This document shows, in pieces, positions 9,679 to 23,889 of a stretch of 64,000 nt of DNA. The stretch's first letter is position 1. Every line of letters begins with the position of its first letter. The translations under genes and the position numbers were made by a program. Origin of the DNA: an uncultured Collinsella sp. (GTDB lineage Bacteria; Actinomycetota; Coriobacteriia; Coriobacteriales; Coriobacteriaceae); contig CABUQW010000002.1 of assembly GCA_902493895.1 (NCBI GenBank), positions 1 through 64,000 on the forward strand. Reading direction: 5' to 3'. The notes under the pieces are model-generated. The model was not told the origin of the DNA, ran no database searches, and saw nothing but the letters and a program-made list of their open reading frames with translations.

Positions 9679-10731
9679 GTGAAAACGGGTATTTCGATTT
9701 ATCTTTCCAGCCCTCTGCAGGATATTGAGCGGACGATTGAGCGTGGTGCCGAGGCGGGTGCGCGCTATGCGTTCACCTCGCTGCATATTCCCGAGGATGG
9801 GGGAGCGGCGTATGCCGATAAGGTCCGTCATGTGCTGTCGCTGCTTTCCGCCCGCGGCATTGCGCTCATTGCCGATGTGGGGCCTCGCACGTGCGATTTG
9901 CTCGGGCTTGAGCGCATCGAGGACCTGCGCGATCTGGGGTTGGAATACCTTCGTTTGGACTATGGCTTTAGCGCCCAGCGGGTCGCGGAGCTGTCCGGTG
10001 TATTTCGCATTGTGGTCAATGCATCGACAGTGAGTTCTGATGAAATCGCATCGTGGCGTGAGGCCGGTGCCGATGTGACTCGTTTTGCCGCCTGCCACAA
10101 TTTTTACCCCAAGCCTTATACCGGTTTAGCTCTTGAAGATGTTGCTCGGGTGAATCTTCGTCTTGCGGCGCTTGGATTCGAAATCATGGCTTTTGTGCCG
10201 GGTGATGCTAACGTTCGCGGGCCGGTATTCGAGGGACTGCCGACGGTCGAGGCGCAGCGCGGTCGCGCGTCAAAGGTTGCTCTCAATATGCTTGAGCTTG
10301 CACATGGCGCCGATTGCGACATCGTGTTGGTCGGCGACCCCGATCTATCCGATGCGGGCTGGGCGCAGTTTGCTCAAGTTTCCGCCGGATACGTGGATTT
10401 GCAATGCGAGCTTGAGCCCGGTTATGCCTATGTGCGCGGGCAGATTCATCACGACCGGCCCGACTCGAGTGTCCTCATCTTTAGGTCTCAGGAGTCACGT
10501 ACGAAGCTTAAGCCGGATTCCGTGCCGACGGATGCCGGAGCCGGCCTGCCGCGAAAGGCGGGGTCGATCGCTGTGAGCAATAGCGGATATGGGCGCTACG
10601 AAGGCGAGCTTGAGATTGCGCGGGTTGATCTTCCCGGTGACGAGCGAATGAACGTTGCGGGCCATATCACGCCCGAAGCAATGGAACTACTGCCGTTCAT
10701 CAAACGCGGATTCGGGGTACGGTTCGTTTAA
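9679..10731 (+). CDS. mupG: MupG-like 6-phospho-N-acetylmuramidase (DUF871)
   Basis: Predicted cytoplasmic glycosidase of 350 residues. The N-terminal TIM barrel begins with GISIYLSSPLQDIERTIERG, and HIPED, DYGF, NAST, CHNFYPKPYTGL and VGDP follow as conserved barrel motifs. A C-terminal barrel-like domain covers about 240-350. DUF871 was characterised in Staphylococcus aureus as MupG, which cleaves MurNAc-6-phosphate-GlcNAc next to murQ, murP and murR; the same set is found here. The GTG at 9679 has AAAGGAG 9 nt upstream. The product would feed MurQ. The family call is firm; the substrate is inferred from context. Confidence 0.85.
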   Translation: MKTGISIYLSSPLQDIERTIERGAEAGARYAFTSLHIPEDGGAAYADKVRHVLSLLSARGIALIADVGPRTCDLLGLERIEDLRDLGLEYLRLDYGFSAQRVAELSGVFRIVVNASTVSSDEIASWREAGADVTRFAACHNFYPKPYTGLALEDVARVNLRLAALGFEIMAFVPGDANVRGPVFEGLPTVEAQRGRASKVALNMLELAHGADCDIVLVGDPDLSDAGWAQFAQVSAGYVDLQCELEPGYAYVRGQIHHDRPDSSVLIFRSQESRTKLKPDSVPTDAGAGLPRKAGSIAVSNSGYGRYEGELEIARVDLPGDERMNVAGHITPEAMELLPFIKRGFGVRFV

Positions 10732-10823
10732 CGTGTGACCCGCGGGCTACAATTGGCCCATCATACGAAGGCGCCTCGTGTGGCGTGTGCCTGCGTTGGC
10801 CGATCTATATTCGGAGGATTCCC

Positions 10824-11183
10824 ATGACCGTACTGTTTGTTGAATATCCCAAGTGCTCGACCTGTAAGAAGGCCAAGGCATGGCTGGACGAACATGGGGT
10901 AGAGTATATCGATCGCGATATCGTTTTGGACAATCCCACGGCTGATGAGCTTGCGACCTGGATTCCTCGTTCGGGGCTGCCGGTGCGGCGCTTCTTTAAT
11001 TCGTCGGGCATGAAATATCGAGAGCTGGGCCTGAAGGCGCGTCTGGATGCGGGCATGACGGATCAGGAGTGCTACGAGCTGCTGGCGACCGACGGCATGC
11101 TGGTCAAGCGTCCGCTGCTGGTGGGCGACGACTTTGCGATTCCCGGCTTTAGGGAAGCGGCTTGGGCCGAGGCGTTGCTGTAG
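10824..11183 (+). CDS. ArsC/Spx-family thioredoxin-fold protein
   Basis: A small 119-residue protein starting with an ArsC-like fold. The CSTC motif (Cys11, Cys14) in EYPKCSTCKKAKAWL and the later GLPVRRFFNSSGMKYRELGLK stretch are typical of YffB/Spx/ArsC relatives. Members are either arsenate-reductase-like oxidoreductases or RNA-polymerase-binding regulators (Spx); the sequence alone does not decide. No arsenic genes are nearby. The ATG has GGAGGA 7 nt upstream. Confidence 0.8.
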   Translation: MTVLFVEYPKCSTCKKAKAWLDEHGVEYIDRDIVLDNPTADELATWIPRSGLPVRRFFNSSGMKYRELGLKARLDAGMTDQECYELLATDGMLVKRPLLVGDDFAIPGFREAAWAEALL

Positions 11184-11255
11184 CGGCTGCGGAAAGTGCG
11201 ACCCGTTTTGGGTGATCGGCGTGGGATGTGTTTTCCATCGGCGGGCTCGCTCGGC

Positions 11256-11666
11256 TCAATCCTCGAGCTGTGCCCATTCGTGCGGATCGTAGACCTTTAC
11301 GTGCTTGTTGGGCTTGCCGCTCCAGTACTCCTCGTCCATAAAGGGCAGATATGCCTGAACGCCGGGGCAGATAAAGGGAATCCGCTGCTGTTGCAGTCGC
11401 TCGCGCTGGCGCTGCTCCAGGTGCGCCTCGGATATGACGGTCGGCATACCGGACAGCTCGACGAGGCTTGCCTGGATTCGCTTAAGGTCGGGGAGTCCCG
11501 CGTGCCATGACACCCGCATGATCAAAAAGGATGCACGGCGGTATTTTGCCTGCATCACCGTGATGGCGGGGCGCAGTGTGGGATGGATTTTGTCCCGTTC
11601 GGGCCAAAGGTCAGCAGTGATCTCGAGGCCCAGGGTCTCCCATAGGTAATCAAGCTCTTCGTCCAT
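11256..11666 (-). CDS. Conserved hypothetical protein, possibly a shortened family member
   Basis: A 136-residue protein that I do not recognise with certainty. It is rich in charged residues and has no membrane segment. The motif RIPFICPGVQAYLPF near residue 100 resembles one in longer Firmicutes proteins often labelled MarR-like, which would make this an N-terminal half; that link is from memory and weak. The ATG at 11666 has GAGG 4 nt upstream; a TTG at 11687 is open but has no site. The gene is convergent with the ArsC-like gene. Confidence 0.5.
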   Translation of the reverse strand: MDEELDYLWETLGLEITADLWPERDKIHPTLRPAITVMQAKYRRASFLIMRVSWHAGLPDLKRIQASLVELSGMPTVISEAHLEQRQRERLQQQRIPFICPGVQAYLPFMDEEYWSGKPNKHVKVYDPHEWAQLED

Positions 11667-11735
11667 GGTGCCTCGATATCCGTGCAATGATGACGGTTCG
11701 ATTGTGCCATCAGCCGTGAGTGCTGCAATGTTGTA

Positions 11736-11752
11736 ATCTACCAGCGGTAGAT
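11736..11752. promoter_or_regulatory. Short palindrome, possible operator
   Basis: ATCTACC and GGTAGAT with a 3-nt centre, 70 nt upstream of the minus-strand gene at 11666. It resembles dyad sites bound by small repressors, with no further support. Confidence 0.2.
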
Positions 11753-11858
11753 GTGGGATGTTTTACGGGCTTTGGCGTCGTACGTGTCGCTGGTGCTTCA
11801 CAGGTCCTTCACGTGTTGGCCGTATTTGACTGAATTTCAAAAAAGTCAAAATTGGGGC

Positions 11859-11887
11859 TTGCGTCACGGCGAGACTTCCCGTATATT
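11859..11887 (+). promoter_or_regulatory. Promoter of the tRNA-Gln/tRNA-Glu pair
   Basis: TTGCGT (11859-11864) and TATATT (11882-11887) are separated by exactly 17 nt and lie 45 nt before the first tRNA. Confidence 0.65.
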
Positions 11888-11931
11888 TCTTTCTTGCGCA
11901 AAGGCACAGCCGAGCGCAGCGATGCAGTCAT

Positions 11932-12005
11932 TGGGATGTCGTCTAATGGCAGGACAGCGGATTCTGGTTCCGTCAATGGGGGTTCGACTCCCTCCATCCC
12001 AGCCA
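11932..12005 (+). tRNA. tRNA-Gln (anticodon CUG)
   Basis: A full cloverleaf can be drawn. The acceptor stem is TGGGATG/CATCCCA, the anticodon stem GCGGA/TCCGT carries loop TTCTGGT (anticodon CTG at 11964-11966), and a GGTTCGACTC T-arm follows. The CCA end is encoded. U1-A72 in the acceptor stem is a glutamine tRNA trait. Confidence 0.95.
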
Positions 12006-12022
12006 TTGCATTTGCTACATAT

Positions 12023-12099
12023 GGCCCGTTCGTCTAGCGGTTTAGGACGCCGCCCTCTCAAGGCGGAGATCACCAGTTCGAATCTGGTACGGGCTACCA
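12023..12099 (+). tRNA. tRNA-Glu (anticodon CUC)
   Basis: The acceptor stem is GGCCCGT/ACGGGCT, with a G-U first pair. The anticodon stem CCGCC/GGCGG carries loop CTCTCAA (anticodon CTC at 12057-12059). The T-arm is CCAGTTCGAATCTGG and CCA is encoded. It is 17 nt after tRNA-Gln and shares its transcript and terminator. Confidence 0.95.
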
Positions 12100-12109
12100 A
12101 AATTGAACG

Positions 12110-12138
12110 CCCGGGCCTCGTAAGAGACCCGGGTTTTG
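12110..12138 (+). terminator. Terminator of the tRNA transcript
   Basis: CCCGGGCCTC pairs with GAGACCCGGG (one mismatch) across 4 nt, followed by TTTTGTG. Confidence 0.85.
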
Positions 12139-12194
12139 TGTATTGACCGATGTTTAAGGCGCGTTGAGTCTGCCGCCTGGACCGAGGAGTTGTC

Positions 12195-13112
12195 ATGGAC
12201 CTGCCCATCAGCTTGCAAGACATCACGTATGCCGAGAACTATCTGGCGCAGGGCGACCTGGCTACGGCGACGCCGCTGCTGGAGCGCCTGGTGGAGCTCG
12301 CCGAGGAGTATATCGACGCCGAGTGCAAGACGGAGGAGAAGCGCCAATACTTTAGCTTCGATAGCAAGTTTGAGCGCTTGGCCTATCGCCGCGTGGAGAA
12401 GGATCCGCGCGAGCTCGTGCAGGTCGAGGTGCCGTTTGACCGCCTGTACTCTGACATGGCGTTTGCCTACATTCGCCAGCAGGATTATGTGAGCGCTCGC
12501 AATGCCCTGATGCAGGCTGTGCGTTGGGACCCCATGAACTGCAACTATCGCTTGGATTTGGCCGAGCTGTTCCGCGCACTCGAAGACAAGCAGGAATGGG
12601 CATCGCTCTCGTTTTCGGTGCTGGAGCGTGCAAGCGATGGCAAGTGCGCCGCCCGCGCTTACGCCAATCTGGGACAGTACTTCTTGGAGCCCGAGACCGA
12701 GAACATTTCGGCTGCCGTGGGCTGCGCGCGTCTGGCGCTGCGCCTGGCGCCCAACGATGCGCATACGACGCGCCTGCTCAACAAGATCCATACTACCTAT
12801 CCGGATGCCGCCGAGGAGAGCGACGAGCACGTGATGGGTGAACTGGCCCTGCAAGGCGTTCCGACCTCGCCTTCGGCCGAGATTGCCATCTGCCTGATTA
12901 TGTGCGCGACCGATGCTGCAAGCGACGGCGACAAGCAGGAGGCGACGCGCCTGACGGTGCGTGCTCGTGACTTGGTGGGCGAGGAAGCCTGCGCGGCGAT
13001 TATCAAACTGGTGCGCGAGAGCGATGCCGAACTCAATGCCGAGCGCAAGGCAAAGCGCGAAGCTACGGGCAAGGGTTCCGATGGCGCCAAGGAGGCCGGC
13101 GATGCCCAGTAA
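12195..13112 (+). CDS. TPR-like helical protein overlapping smpB
   Basis: A 305-residue, all-helical, acidic cytoplasmic protein. Two or three degenerate tetratricopeptide-like repeats are visible, for example DRLYSDMAFAYIRQQDYVSA near 88 and ARAYANLGQYFLEPETENIS near 154. The C-terminus is Lys/Ala-rich and probably disordered. Such repeats usually mediate protein contacts; no partner is evident. The stop overlaps the smpB start by 11 nt, so the two are translationally coupled, which hints at a link with ribosome rescue. The ATG at 12195 follows GAGGAGTTGTC. Confidence 0.75.
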   Translation: MDLPISLQDITYAENYLAQGDLATATPLLERLVELAEEYIDAECKTEEKRQYFSFDSKFERLAYRRVEKDPRELVQVEVPFDRLYSDMAFAYIRQQDYVSARNALMQAVRWDPMNCNYRLDLAELFRALEDKQEWASLSFSVLERASDGKCAARAYANLGQYFLEPETENISAAVGCARLALRLAPNDAHTTRLLNKIHTTYPDAAEESDEHVMGELALQGVPTSPSAEIAICLIMCATDAASDGDKQEATRLTVRARDLVGEEACAAIIKLVRESDAELNAERKAKREATGKGSDGAKEAGDAQ

Positions 13113-13572
13113 GCGTGAACGCAAGCTCATTTCCAAGAATCGCTCGGCACATCACGAGTACTTTATCGATGAGACGTTTGAGTGCGGTATTGAGCTGAGC
13201 GGCACCGAGGTCAAGTCGATTCGCGAGCGCGCGTGTCAGATCACTGACACTTTTGCGCTGATTCGTGGCGGCGAGTGCTGGCTCGTCGGCCTACATATCC
13301 ACCCTTATAGCCATGGTGGCGTGTGGAATCGCGATCCCGACCGTCGGCGTCGTCTGCTGCTGCACCGCAAGGAGATCGACTTTCTTGACGGCAAACTTCG
13401 CAACCGTGGTTATGCGCTGGTTCCGTTGGAGCTCTACTTTAATACCGACGGCCGCGTAAAGCTGCTGCTGGGTCTGGGTCGCGGCAAGAAGCTCTATGAC
13501 AAGCGCGAGGACATGGCCAAGCGTGATGTCCAACGCGAGATCGACCGCGCCCTTAAGGAGCGCAACCGCTAG
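13102..13572 (+). CDS. smpB: SsrA-binding protein SmpB
   Basis: Binds tmRNA and delivers it to stalled ribosomes for trans-translation. It has 156 residues, the usual length. Conserved blocks are YFIDETFECGIELSGTEVKS (OB fold), PYSHGG, RRRLLLHRKEI and the basic C-terminal tail KKLYDKREDMAKRD, which enters the decoding centre. The ATG at 13102 lies inside the upstream gene with AAGGAGG 6 nt before it. No tmRNA gene was found in the window. Confidence 0.96.
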   Translation: MPSKRERKLISKNRSAHHEYFIDETFECGIELSGTEVKSIRERACQITDTFALIRGGECWLVGLHIHPYSHGGVWNRDPDRRRRLLLHRKEIDFLDGKLRNRGYALVPLELYFNTDGRVKLLLGLGRGKKLYDKREDMAKRDVQREIDRALKERNR

Positions 13573-13584
13573 GCACTCTGTATA

Positions 13585-13651
13585 AGTTGCGGTGGAATAC
13601 GGACTGTTTTGCCTGTTTGAGGGACTATTCAGTCCCTATTTCACCGCAACT
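13585..13651. repeat. Nested hairpin downstream of smpB
   Basis: The outer stem AGTTGCGGTG/CACCGCAACT (13585-13594 with 13642-13651) encloses an inner hairpin AGGGACT/AGTCCCT (13620-13637). It is not followed by T-runs, so it is not a classical terminator. A separate terminator follows at 13695. Confidence 0.6.
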
Positions 13652-13694
13652 GCGGGTGTCTCATCTTTCTTACTGTTCTGACACATATGTCTCA

Positions 13695-13727
13695 AAGGCG
13701 GCGTCCGTTATGGGTGCCGCCTTTTTT
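13695..13727 (+). terminator. Terminator between smpB and the flavin reductase gene
   Basis: AAGGCGGC pairs with GCCGCCTT across 13 nt, followed by further T. Confidence 0.75.
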
Positions 13728-13778
13728 GTGGGTACATACATCCATGAGGTTCCAACCCGAGCTAGGGGAGTGATCGTT

Positions 13779-14282
13779 ATGGACAAAACTGCGTTCTTTA
13801 CCATGCCGAGTGGCCTGTACGTGGTGAGCGCCGCGGCCGACGGGCTGCGTGCCGGCTGCGTTATCAACACAGCAGTGCAGGTGACATCCGCCCCGCCGCG
13901 CATCTCGATTGCCGTGAACAAGGAAAATGTCACGTCCGGCGTAATCGCATCGGCTAAGGCCTTTGCGCTGACCGTGATTGACCAGACCGCCGACATGCTC
14001 TATATCGGCAACTTTGGCTTCCGCACCAGCAGCGATTACGACAAGTTTGCCAAGTACGAGACCCACGAGACCGCGCTGGGCATGCCCTATGTGCCCGAGC
14101 ACGCGGCGGCGCTGTTTAGCTGCCGTCTGATTGATACCGTGGATGTGGGCACGCACCTGCTCTTTATCGGCGAGGTGGAGGATGCCGAGCGCTTGAGCAA
14201 CGAGACACCGCTCACCTACGATTACTACCATAAGGTCCTGAAGGGCAAGACGCCTCCGAAGGCGTCCTCGTATCAAGGCTAG
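13779..14282 (+). CDS. Flavin reductase-like FMN-binding protein
   Basis: A 167-residue protein of the flavin reductase-like (split-barrel) family. Typical features are the start FFTMPSGLYVVSAAADG, the FMN-loop-like GCVINTAVQVTSAPPRISIAV stretch (about 27-47), the SAKAFALTVI stretch and the C-terminal YDYYHK motif. Relatives in anaerobes are fused or paired with rubredoxin and pass electrons from NAD(P)H to oxygen- or peroxide-reducing enzymes. A rubredoxin gene follows 89 nt downstream, which supports this role. The ATG has GGGGAG 8 nt upstream. Confidence 0.85.
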   Translation: MDKTAFFTMPSGLYVVSAAADGLRAGCVINTAVQVTSAPPRISIAVNKENVTSGVIASAKAFALTVIDQTADMLYIGNFGFRTSSDYDKFAKYETHETALGMPYVPEHAAALFSCRLIDTVDVGTHLLFIGEVEDAERLSNETPLTYDYYHKVLKGKTPPKASSYQG

Positions 14283-14299
14283 AAATGTTTTAAAAATAC

Positions 14300-14327
14300 T
14301 TGCATTATATTATTGAGAATCTATACT
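14300..14327 (+). promoter_or_regulatory. Promoter of the rubredoxin gene
   Basis: TTGCAT (14300-14305) and TATACT (14322-14327) with a 16-nt AT-rich spacer, 44 nt before the rubredoxin ATG. The TTATT...AATAA symmetry around the -10 box could bind a metal or redox regulator, but this is speculative. Confidence 0.6.
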
Positions 14328-14371
14328 AATAAACGAAGTACATCACCAGTCGCGTTCGAGAGGAGAACATC

Positions 14372-14515
14372 ATGGCTGAGGAGAGGAAGACCTATAAGTT
14401 CGTGTGCACCGTTTGCGGTTACGAGGTTGAGGTCGACACGCCCGAGCTGCCCGAGGATTACGTATGCCCGGTCTGCGGCGTCGGCCCCGATGAGTTTGAG
14501 CTCGTCGAGGAGTAA
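14372..14515 (+). CDS. Rubredoxin (47 residues)
   Basis: Small one-iron electron carrier. The two Cys-x-x-Cys knuckles, CTVCGY (Cys12, Cys15) and CPVCGV (Cys32, Cys35), coordinate iron; PELPEDYVCPVCG and the end DEFELVEE are classical. It lacks a few residues of the 52-54 residue form but all four ligands are present. The ATG has AGGAG 6 nt upstream and a good promoter lies before it. It likely takes electrons from the flavin reductase encoded just upstream. It is followed by a strong terminator. Confidence 0.93.
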   Translation: MAEERKTYKFVCTVCGYEVEVDTPELPEDYVCPVCGVGPDEFELVEE

Positions 14516-14556
14516 TTCGTAGACACACGGCGATTAGCTATACAGAGCTCTGTCCA

Positions 14557-14592
14557 AGGGCCCCGGTCGAATTCTCGGCCGGGGCCCTTTTG
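14557..14592 (+). terminator. Terminator after rubredoxin
   Basis: AAGGGCCCCGG pairs with CCGGGGCCCTT across 12 nt and is followed by TTGATTT. Confidence 0.85.
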
Positions 14593-14623
14593 ATTTATCT
14601 GACGGTTTAAAACGGCCTTACGT

Positions 14624-14638
14624 GTTACAGATTGAGAC
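14624..14638. repeat. Half copy of the 57-nt inverted-repeat family
   Basis: GTTACAGATTGAGAC is a right arm of the family described at 23567. The expected left arm about 42 nt upstream is degenerate, partly replaced by the terminator of the rubredoxin gene. Confidence 0.6.
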
Positions 14639-14667
14639 GTTATATCTGGACAGTCACGCCATCCCAA

Positions 14668-15924
14668 TTACATCCCCGTTAGCAGCACGATGTCGAGAAC
14701 CGTTACGATGACGCCGATTCCTACGAGCAACGCGTTGAGCGGGCGCGAGTTGGCGTATTTGCCCATAACGCGGGGCGAACTGGTGAGTCGTATGAGCACA
14801 ACGACCGTAATCGGCAACTGAAGCGACAGCAGTGCCTGGCTCCAGATAAGACCTTCAAAAGGATTTGGGACGACCAGACACGCCGCCACTGCGCCGACGA
14901 AACATGCCGCCACCCCAATCGAGGAATGTCGGTCGTGGATGTCGTATTCCTCGTCGAACATGCCCGCGGTGATGGTGCCCGCCGCCATGCCTGCCGTCAC
15001 ACTACTCGAGAGGCCCGCAAACAGCAGTGCCACCGCAAAGATGGTCGAGCTTGCTGGGCCCAGAATGGGGGAGAGCGTGTCCGCTGCGACGGCGAGGTCG
15101 TCTACGACAATGCCGTGCGCAAAGAAGGTCGTTGCGGCCAGGATGACCATGGCCGAGTTGATTGCCCAGCCCACGCCCATCGAAAAGAGCGTGTCGAAGA
15201 GCTCATAGCGCAGACGCTCTTCGATAACCTGCTCGCCTTGGTCTTCGAAGTGCATGGATTGGATGACCTCGGAGTGAAGAAAGAGGTTGTGGGGCATAAC
15301 GACCGCACCAAGGACACTCACGATAATCGCGGCAGAGCCAGTGGGCATACTGGGCGTGATCCAGCTTGCGGCGGCTTGCGGCCAGTCGACCTTGACTAGT
15401 GCAAGCTCGGCCAAAAACGAGAGTCCTACCACGCCTACGAAGGCGATGATCCAGCGTTCGGCACGCTTGTAGGAGTTCGTCATGAGCATCGCCATCGATA
15501 CTGCCGTCACGATGACGCAGCCCGCACGCACGGGCAGCCCAAAGAGCATTTGAAGGGCAATCGCGCCACCCAGGACTTCGGCCATGGCGGTGGCGATGGT
15601 CGCGAGATAGGCACTGGCGAGCACCGTGCGTCCAACGAAGCGGGGGAGGTAACGTGTCGTGGCCTCGGCAAGACAGGCGCCCGTGGCGATACCCAGGTGC
15701 GCCGCATTGTGCTGCAGCACGATGAGCATAATCGTGGACAGTGTGACGATCCACAGCAGCGCGTAGCCAAACTGCGAGCCCGCGGCCATATTGGAGGCCC
15801 AGTTGCCCGGGTCGATAAAGCCGACGGTCACGAGCAGCCCGGGGCCGATGTGCCGCGCAATGTCTAGGCCTCCGTGACCACCGGTGCGTCGGGAGCCAAA
15901 GTGTTGTTTGAGATGGTTGAGCAT
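14668..15924 (-). CDS. Nramp-family divalent metal (Mn/Fe) transporter
   Basis: Proton-coupled importer of Mn2+ or Fe2+ in the cytoplasmic membrane, 418 residues with about eleven membrane segments. The metal-binding motifs DPGNWASN (helix 1, near residue 39) and VVMPHNLFLHS (helix 6, near 208) are intact, with the Met of A-x-x-MPH that selects transition metals. The ATG at 15924 has GGAG 6 nt upstream; a TTG 36 nt earlier has none. It stands alone on this strand and is convergent with the rubredoxin gene. It is a MntH-type protein. Confidence 0.92.
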   Translation of the reverse strand: MLNHLKQHFGSRRTGGHGGLDIARHIGPGLLVTVGFIDPGNWASNMAAGSQFGYALLWIVTLSTIMLIVLQHNAAHLGIATGACLAEATTRYLPRFVGRTVLASAYLATIATAMAEVLGGAIALQMLFGLPVRAGCVIVTAVSMAMLMTNSYKRAERWIIAFVGVVGLSFLAELALVKVDWPQAAASWITPSMPTGSAAIIVSVLGAVVMPHNLFLHSEVIQSMHFEDQGEQVIEERLRYELFDTLFSMGVGWAINSAMVILAATTFFAHGIVVDDLAVAADTLSPILGPASSTIFAVALLFAGLSSSVTAGMAAGTITAGMFDEEYDIHDRHSSIGVAACFVGAVAACLVVPNPFEGLIWSQALLSLQLPITVVVLIRLTSSPRVMGKYANSRPLNALLVGIGVIVTVLDIVLLTGM

Positions 15925-16044
15925 GGTGCGCTCCTGCGTGCCGTTTGCTTGACGCCGCAAAGGATACCCGTTTTAGGCTCGAAGTTAACCAAGACTAACA
16001 AAATAGCTGTATTTGAATAGGATGGTGAAAGGGGGCTGCGAAAT

Positions 16045-16101
16045 GTCTTGATCTGTAACAACTAGGGATGGAAATTGGGTCTTACTGTTACAGATTGAGA
16101 T
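16045..16101. repeat. Single 57-nt inverted-repeat unit before gltB
   Basis: Left arm GTCTTGATCTGTAAC, 27-nt core, right arm GTTACAGATTGAGAT. It lies in the 360-nt gap between mntH and gltB. The rest of that gap holds no gene; the last 100 nt before gltB presumably contain its promoter. Confidence 0.85.
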
Positions 16102-16284
16102 GTTTGAAGCGGTGAGCTTACAGGTCGAACTTGGGGCCCTTGTTGCCGTCCTTGAGGTCGGCGGTGTCCACTCGTAGGGTGTGCGTTACGCGATTGTTTC
16201 GAAACGGGCGGGAAACACAACGGGCCGGCGGTGCTCCTAGTATGCCTATTCAACTGACTGTCTAATATCTAGGGGAGGATCGCG

Positions 16285-20982
<4,698 letters not shown>

Positions 20983-20987
20983 GTGCC

Positions 20988-22469
<1,482 letters not shown>

Positions 22470-22486
22470 AGTAGTCATTTAAGAAC

Positions 22487-22527
22487 GTCCCCAATGACTA
22501 GTCATTTTTTGTCTAGTCGTTGGGGAC
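22487..22527. terminator. 15-bp inverted repeat after gltD, likely terminator
   Basis: GTCCCCAATGACTAG (22487-22501) pairs with CTAGTCGTTGGGGAC (22513-22527) with one G-T pair. The loop carries six T. It belongs to the family of hairpins carrying GGGAC/GTCCC found after several genes in the window. Confidence 0.6.
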
Positions 22528-22822
22528 ACTCTTTGCGAGCGATTTGCTCGTTTGTCGACGTACGGGTGTTCATTTGTCGACTTCTTGGACTGTGGTCACC
22601 TGTTGTTTCTGTGGTGGCTGTGGGTATCTGGCTCAAAAGGGCGGGTTGGCCGTCTATGTTTACCTGCGGTTTTGTTGCGGTGCGCATTTTCGGTCAAGCT
22701 TTTCGTCAAGTGCTTGGTCAGCATCTGGTTTGCAGCCGGAGGCCTATTTTGCCCGCGCTGGTCGTGGCCGACCACCCTCCTCGTAAGCTCAAATTGAGGT
22801 CTATCAGTTTGAGGAGGATGCC
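22528..22822. other. Intergenic stretch before the 22823 gene
   Basis: No gene is supported here. It holds two direct copies of TTTGTCGAC starting at 22551 and 22573 (22 nt apart, about two helical turns), which could be a regulator site. A short GC dyad, GGTCG/CGACC, lies near 22760-22772. Confidence 0.3.
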
Positions 22823-23518
22823 ATGACTGACCACGCTTTAGACCGAGCGCAGCTAGCCGAAGCCGTCGGCAACGATATTGCCGACATGGCCCATTTTTGG
22901 ATGCTGCGGAAGTTTCAGTTTTTGGAGCCGGCGCGCGAGCAGTTTGAGATCATTGTTGACCCGTGGCTCAGCTATCGCACCGAGCCTTCGCAAAACGAAA
23001 TCATGGCCTACAACATGGCATTTACCGATTGGCTGCTCTTCGAGCGCCCCTATCGCCACGGCAAGACGCTGCTCGAGCTGTATGTTGAAGAGCCGCCGAC
23101 ATCGCTTTCGCCTGCCTCGCTCAAGCGGCTCGAGCAGGTACGCGACACGCAGTATTTCTCGCGCTTTGGCATTTTGGACAAGGATCCTGCGACTGGTATA
23201 GTTGCGCTGAAGGATACGCGCACCGACCACCGCTTTGATGTCTACGACCCGCATATCGTGCAAAAGGAACATTGGAGCGACGGAGCGATTGCGGTGCGCC
23301 TCGCCTGCGTCGACGATGTCTGGCTGACGGCGGGACAGCTCTATCTGTATGACATCGCGCGCCTGAGTGACACGGCGGTCGATGGGCCGGGTGCGGTGCA
23401 TCCGGAGGATCTGCAGGACGGCTTTGACACCTCGTGCATCAGCTTCTTTTTGCGCCTGGTCCGCGACATCATGGGTGCTCAGGGGCGGTACGTGAAGTCG
23501 CTTAACATCTACGAGTAG
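22823..23518 (+). CDS. Conserved hypothetical protein
   Basis: A 231-residue soluble protein that I do not recognise. It is acidic and rich in aromatic residues (for example MAHFWMLRKFQFLEPAREQF and NMAFTDWLLFERPY), with no signal peptide, membrane span or metal-binding cysteine pair. The ATG at 22823 has GAGGAGG 5 nt upstream and codon use matches the neighbours, so it is a real gene. It stands alone between gltD and the repeat array at 23567. Confidence 0.7.
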   Translation: MTDHALDRAQLAEAVGNDIADMAHFWMLRKFQFLEPAREQFEIIVDPWLSYRTEPSQNEIMAYNMAFTDWLLFERPYRHGKTLLELYVEEPPTSLSPASLKRLEQVRDTQYFSRFGILDKDPATGIVALKDTRTDHRFDVYDPHIVQKEHWSDGAIAVRLACVDDVWLTAGQLYLYDIARLSDTAVDGPGAVHPEDLQDGFDTSCISFFLRLVRDIMGAQGRYVKSLNIYE

Positions 23519-23566
23519 GAGTGGGAGTAGGGGATGTGGCTGGTGTCGCCCTGCTGCCCTGACTTT

Positions 23567-23863
23567 GTCTCAATCTGTAACGTTTAGGGACAAAAACCGG
23601 TCTACCTGTTACAGATCGAGACGAACGCTTGGGCGCCGCTGGTTTGTCTAAATCTGTAACGTTTGGGGGCCTGGAGAACGTCTAACTGTTACAGATCGAG
23701 ACGTTTGGCACCTGGCTGGGGGAATGTCTCAATCTGTAACATCTACAGGCCAAAACTCGACCTACCTGTTACAAATTGGGACAAAGGTTGGACGCGGTGT
23801 CGAAAGATCTCGATCTGTAACATCTAGCGGCCAAAAATCGGTCTTCCTGTTACAGATCAAGAC
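23567..23863. repeat. Array A: four 57-nt inverted-repeat units
   Basis: Units are at 23567-23622, 23646-23702, 23726-23782 and 23807-23863. Each has a left arm close to GTCTCGATCTGTAAC, a 27-nt core (26 in the first unit) and a right arm close to GTTACAGATCGAGAC. Gaps between units are 23-24 nt, giving a 79-81-nt period. The third unit has a decayed right arm. The array ends 26 nt before the nuclease ATG at 23890. The core and gap sequences differ between units. The alternating orientation is unlike a CRISPR array. Confidence 0.9.
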
Positions 23864-23889
23864 ATTTGTCGGCGGCGGCAACAGCGACG

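Noticed and set aside
12042..13136. Minus-strand open frame across tRNA-Glu and the TPR-like gene
   Set aside because: It runs through a tRNA gene and is antisense to a well-supported gene.
13573..13778. tmRNA gene next to smpB
   Set aside because: No tRNA-Ala-like ends or tag-peptide frame could be found.
14305..14330. Fur or PerR box at the rubredoxin promoter
   Set aside because: Only the outer TTATT/AATAA ends are symmetric; the centre does not fit either consensus.
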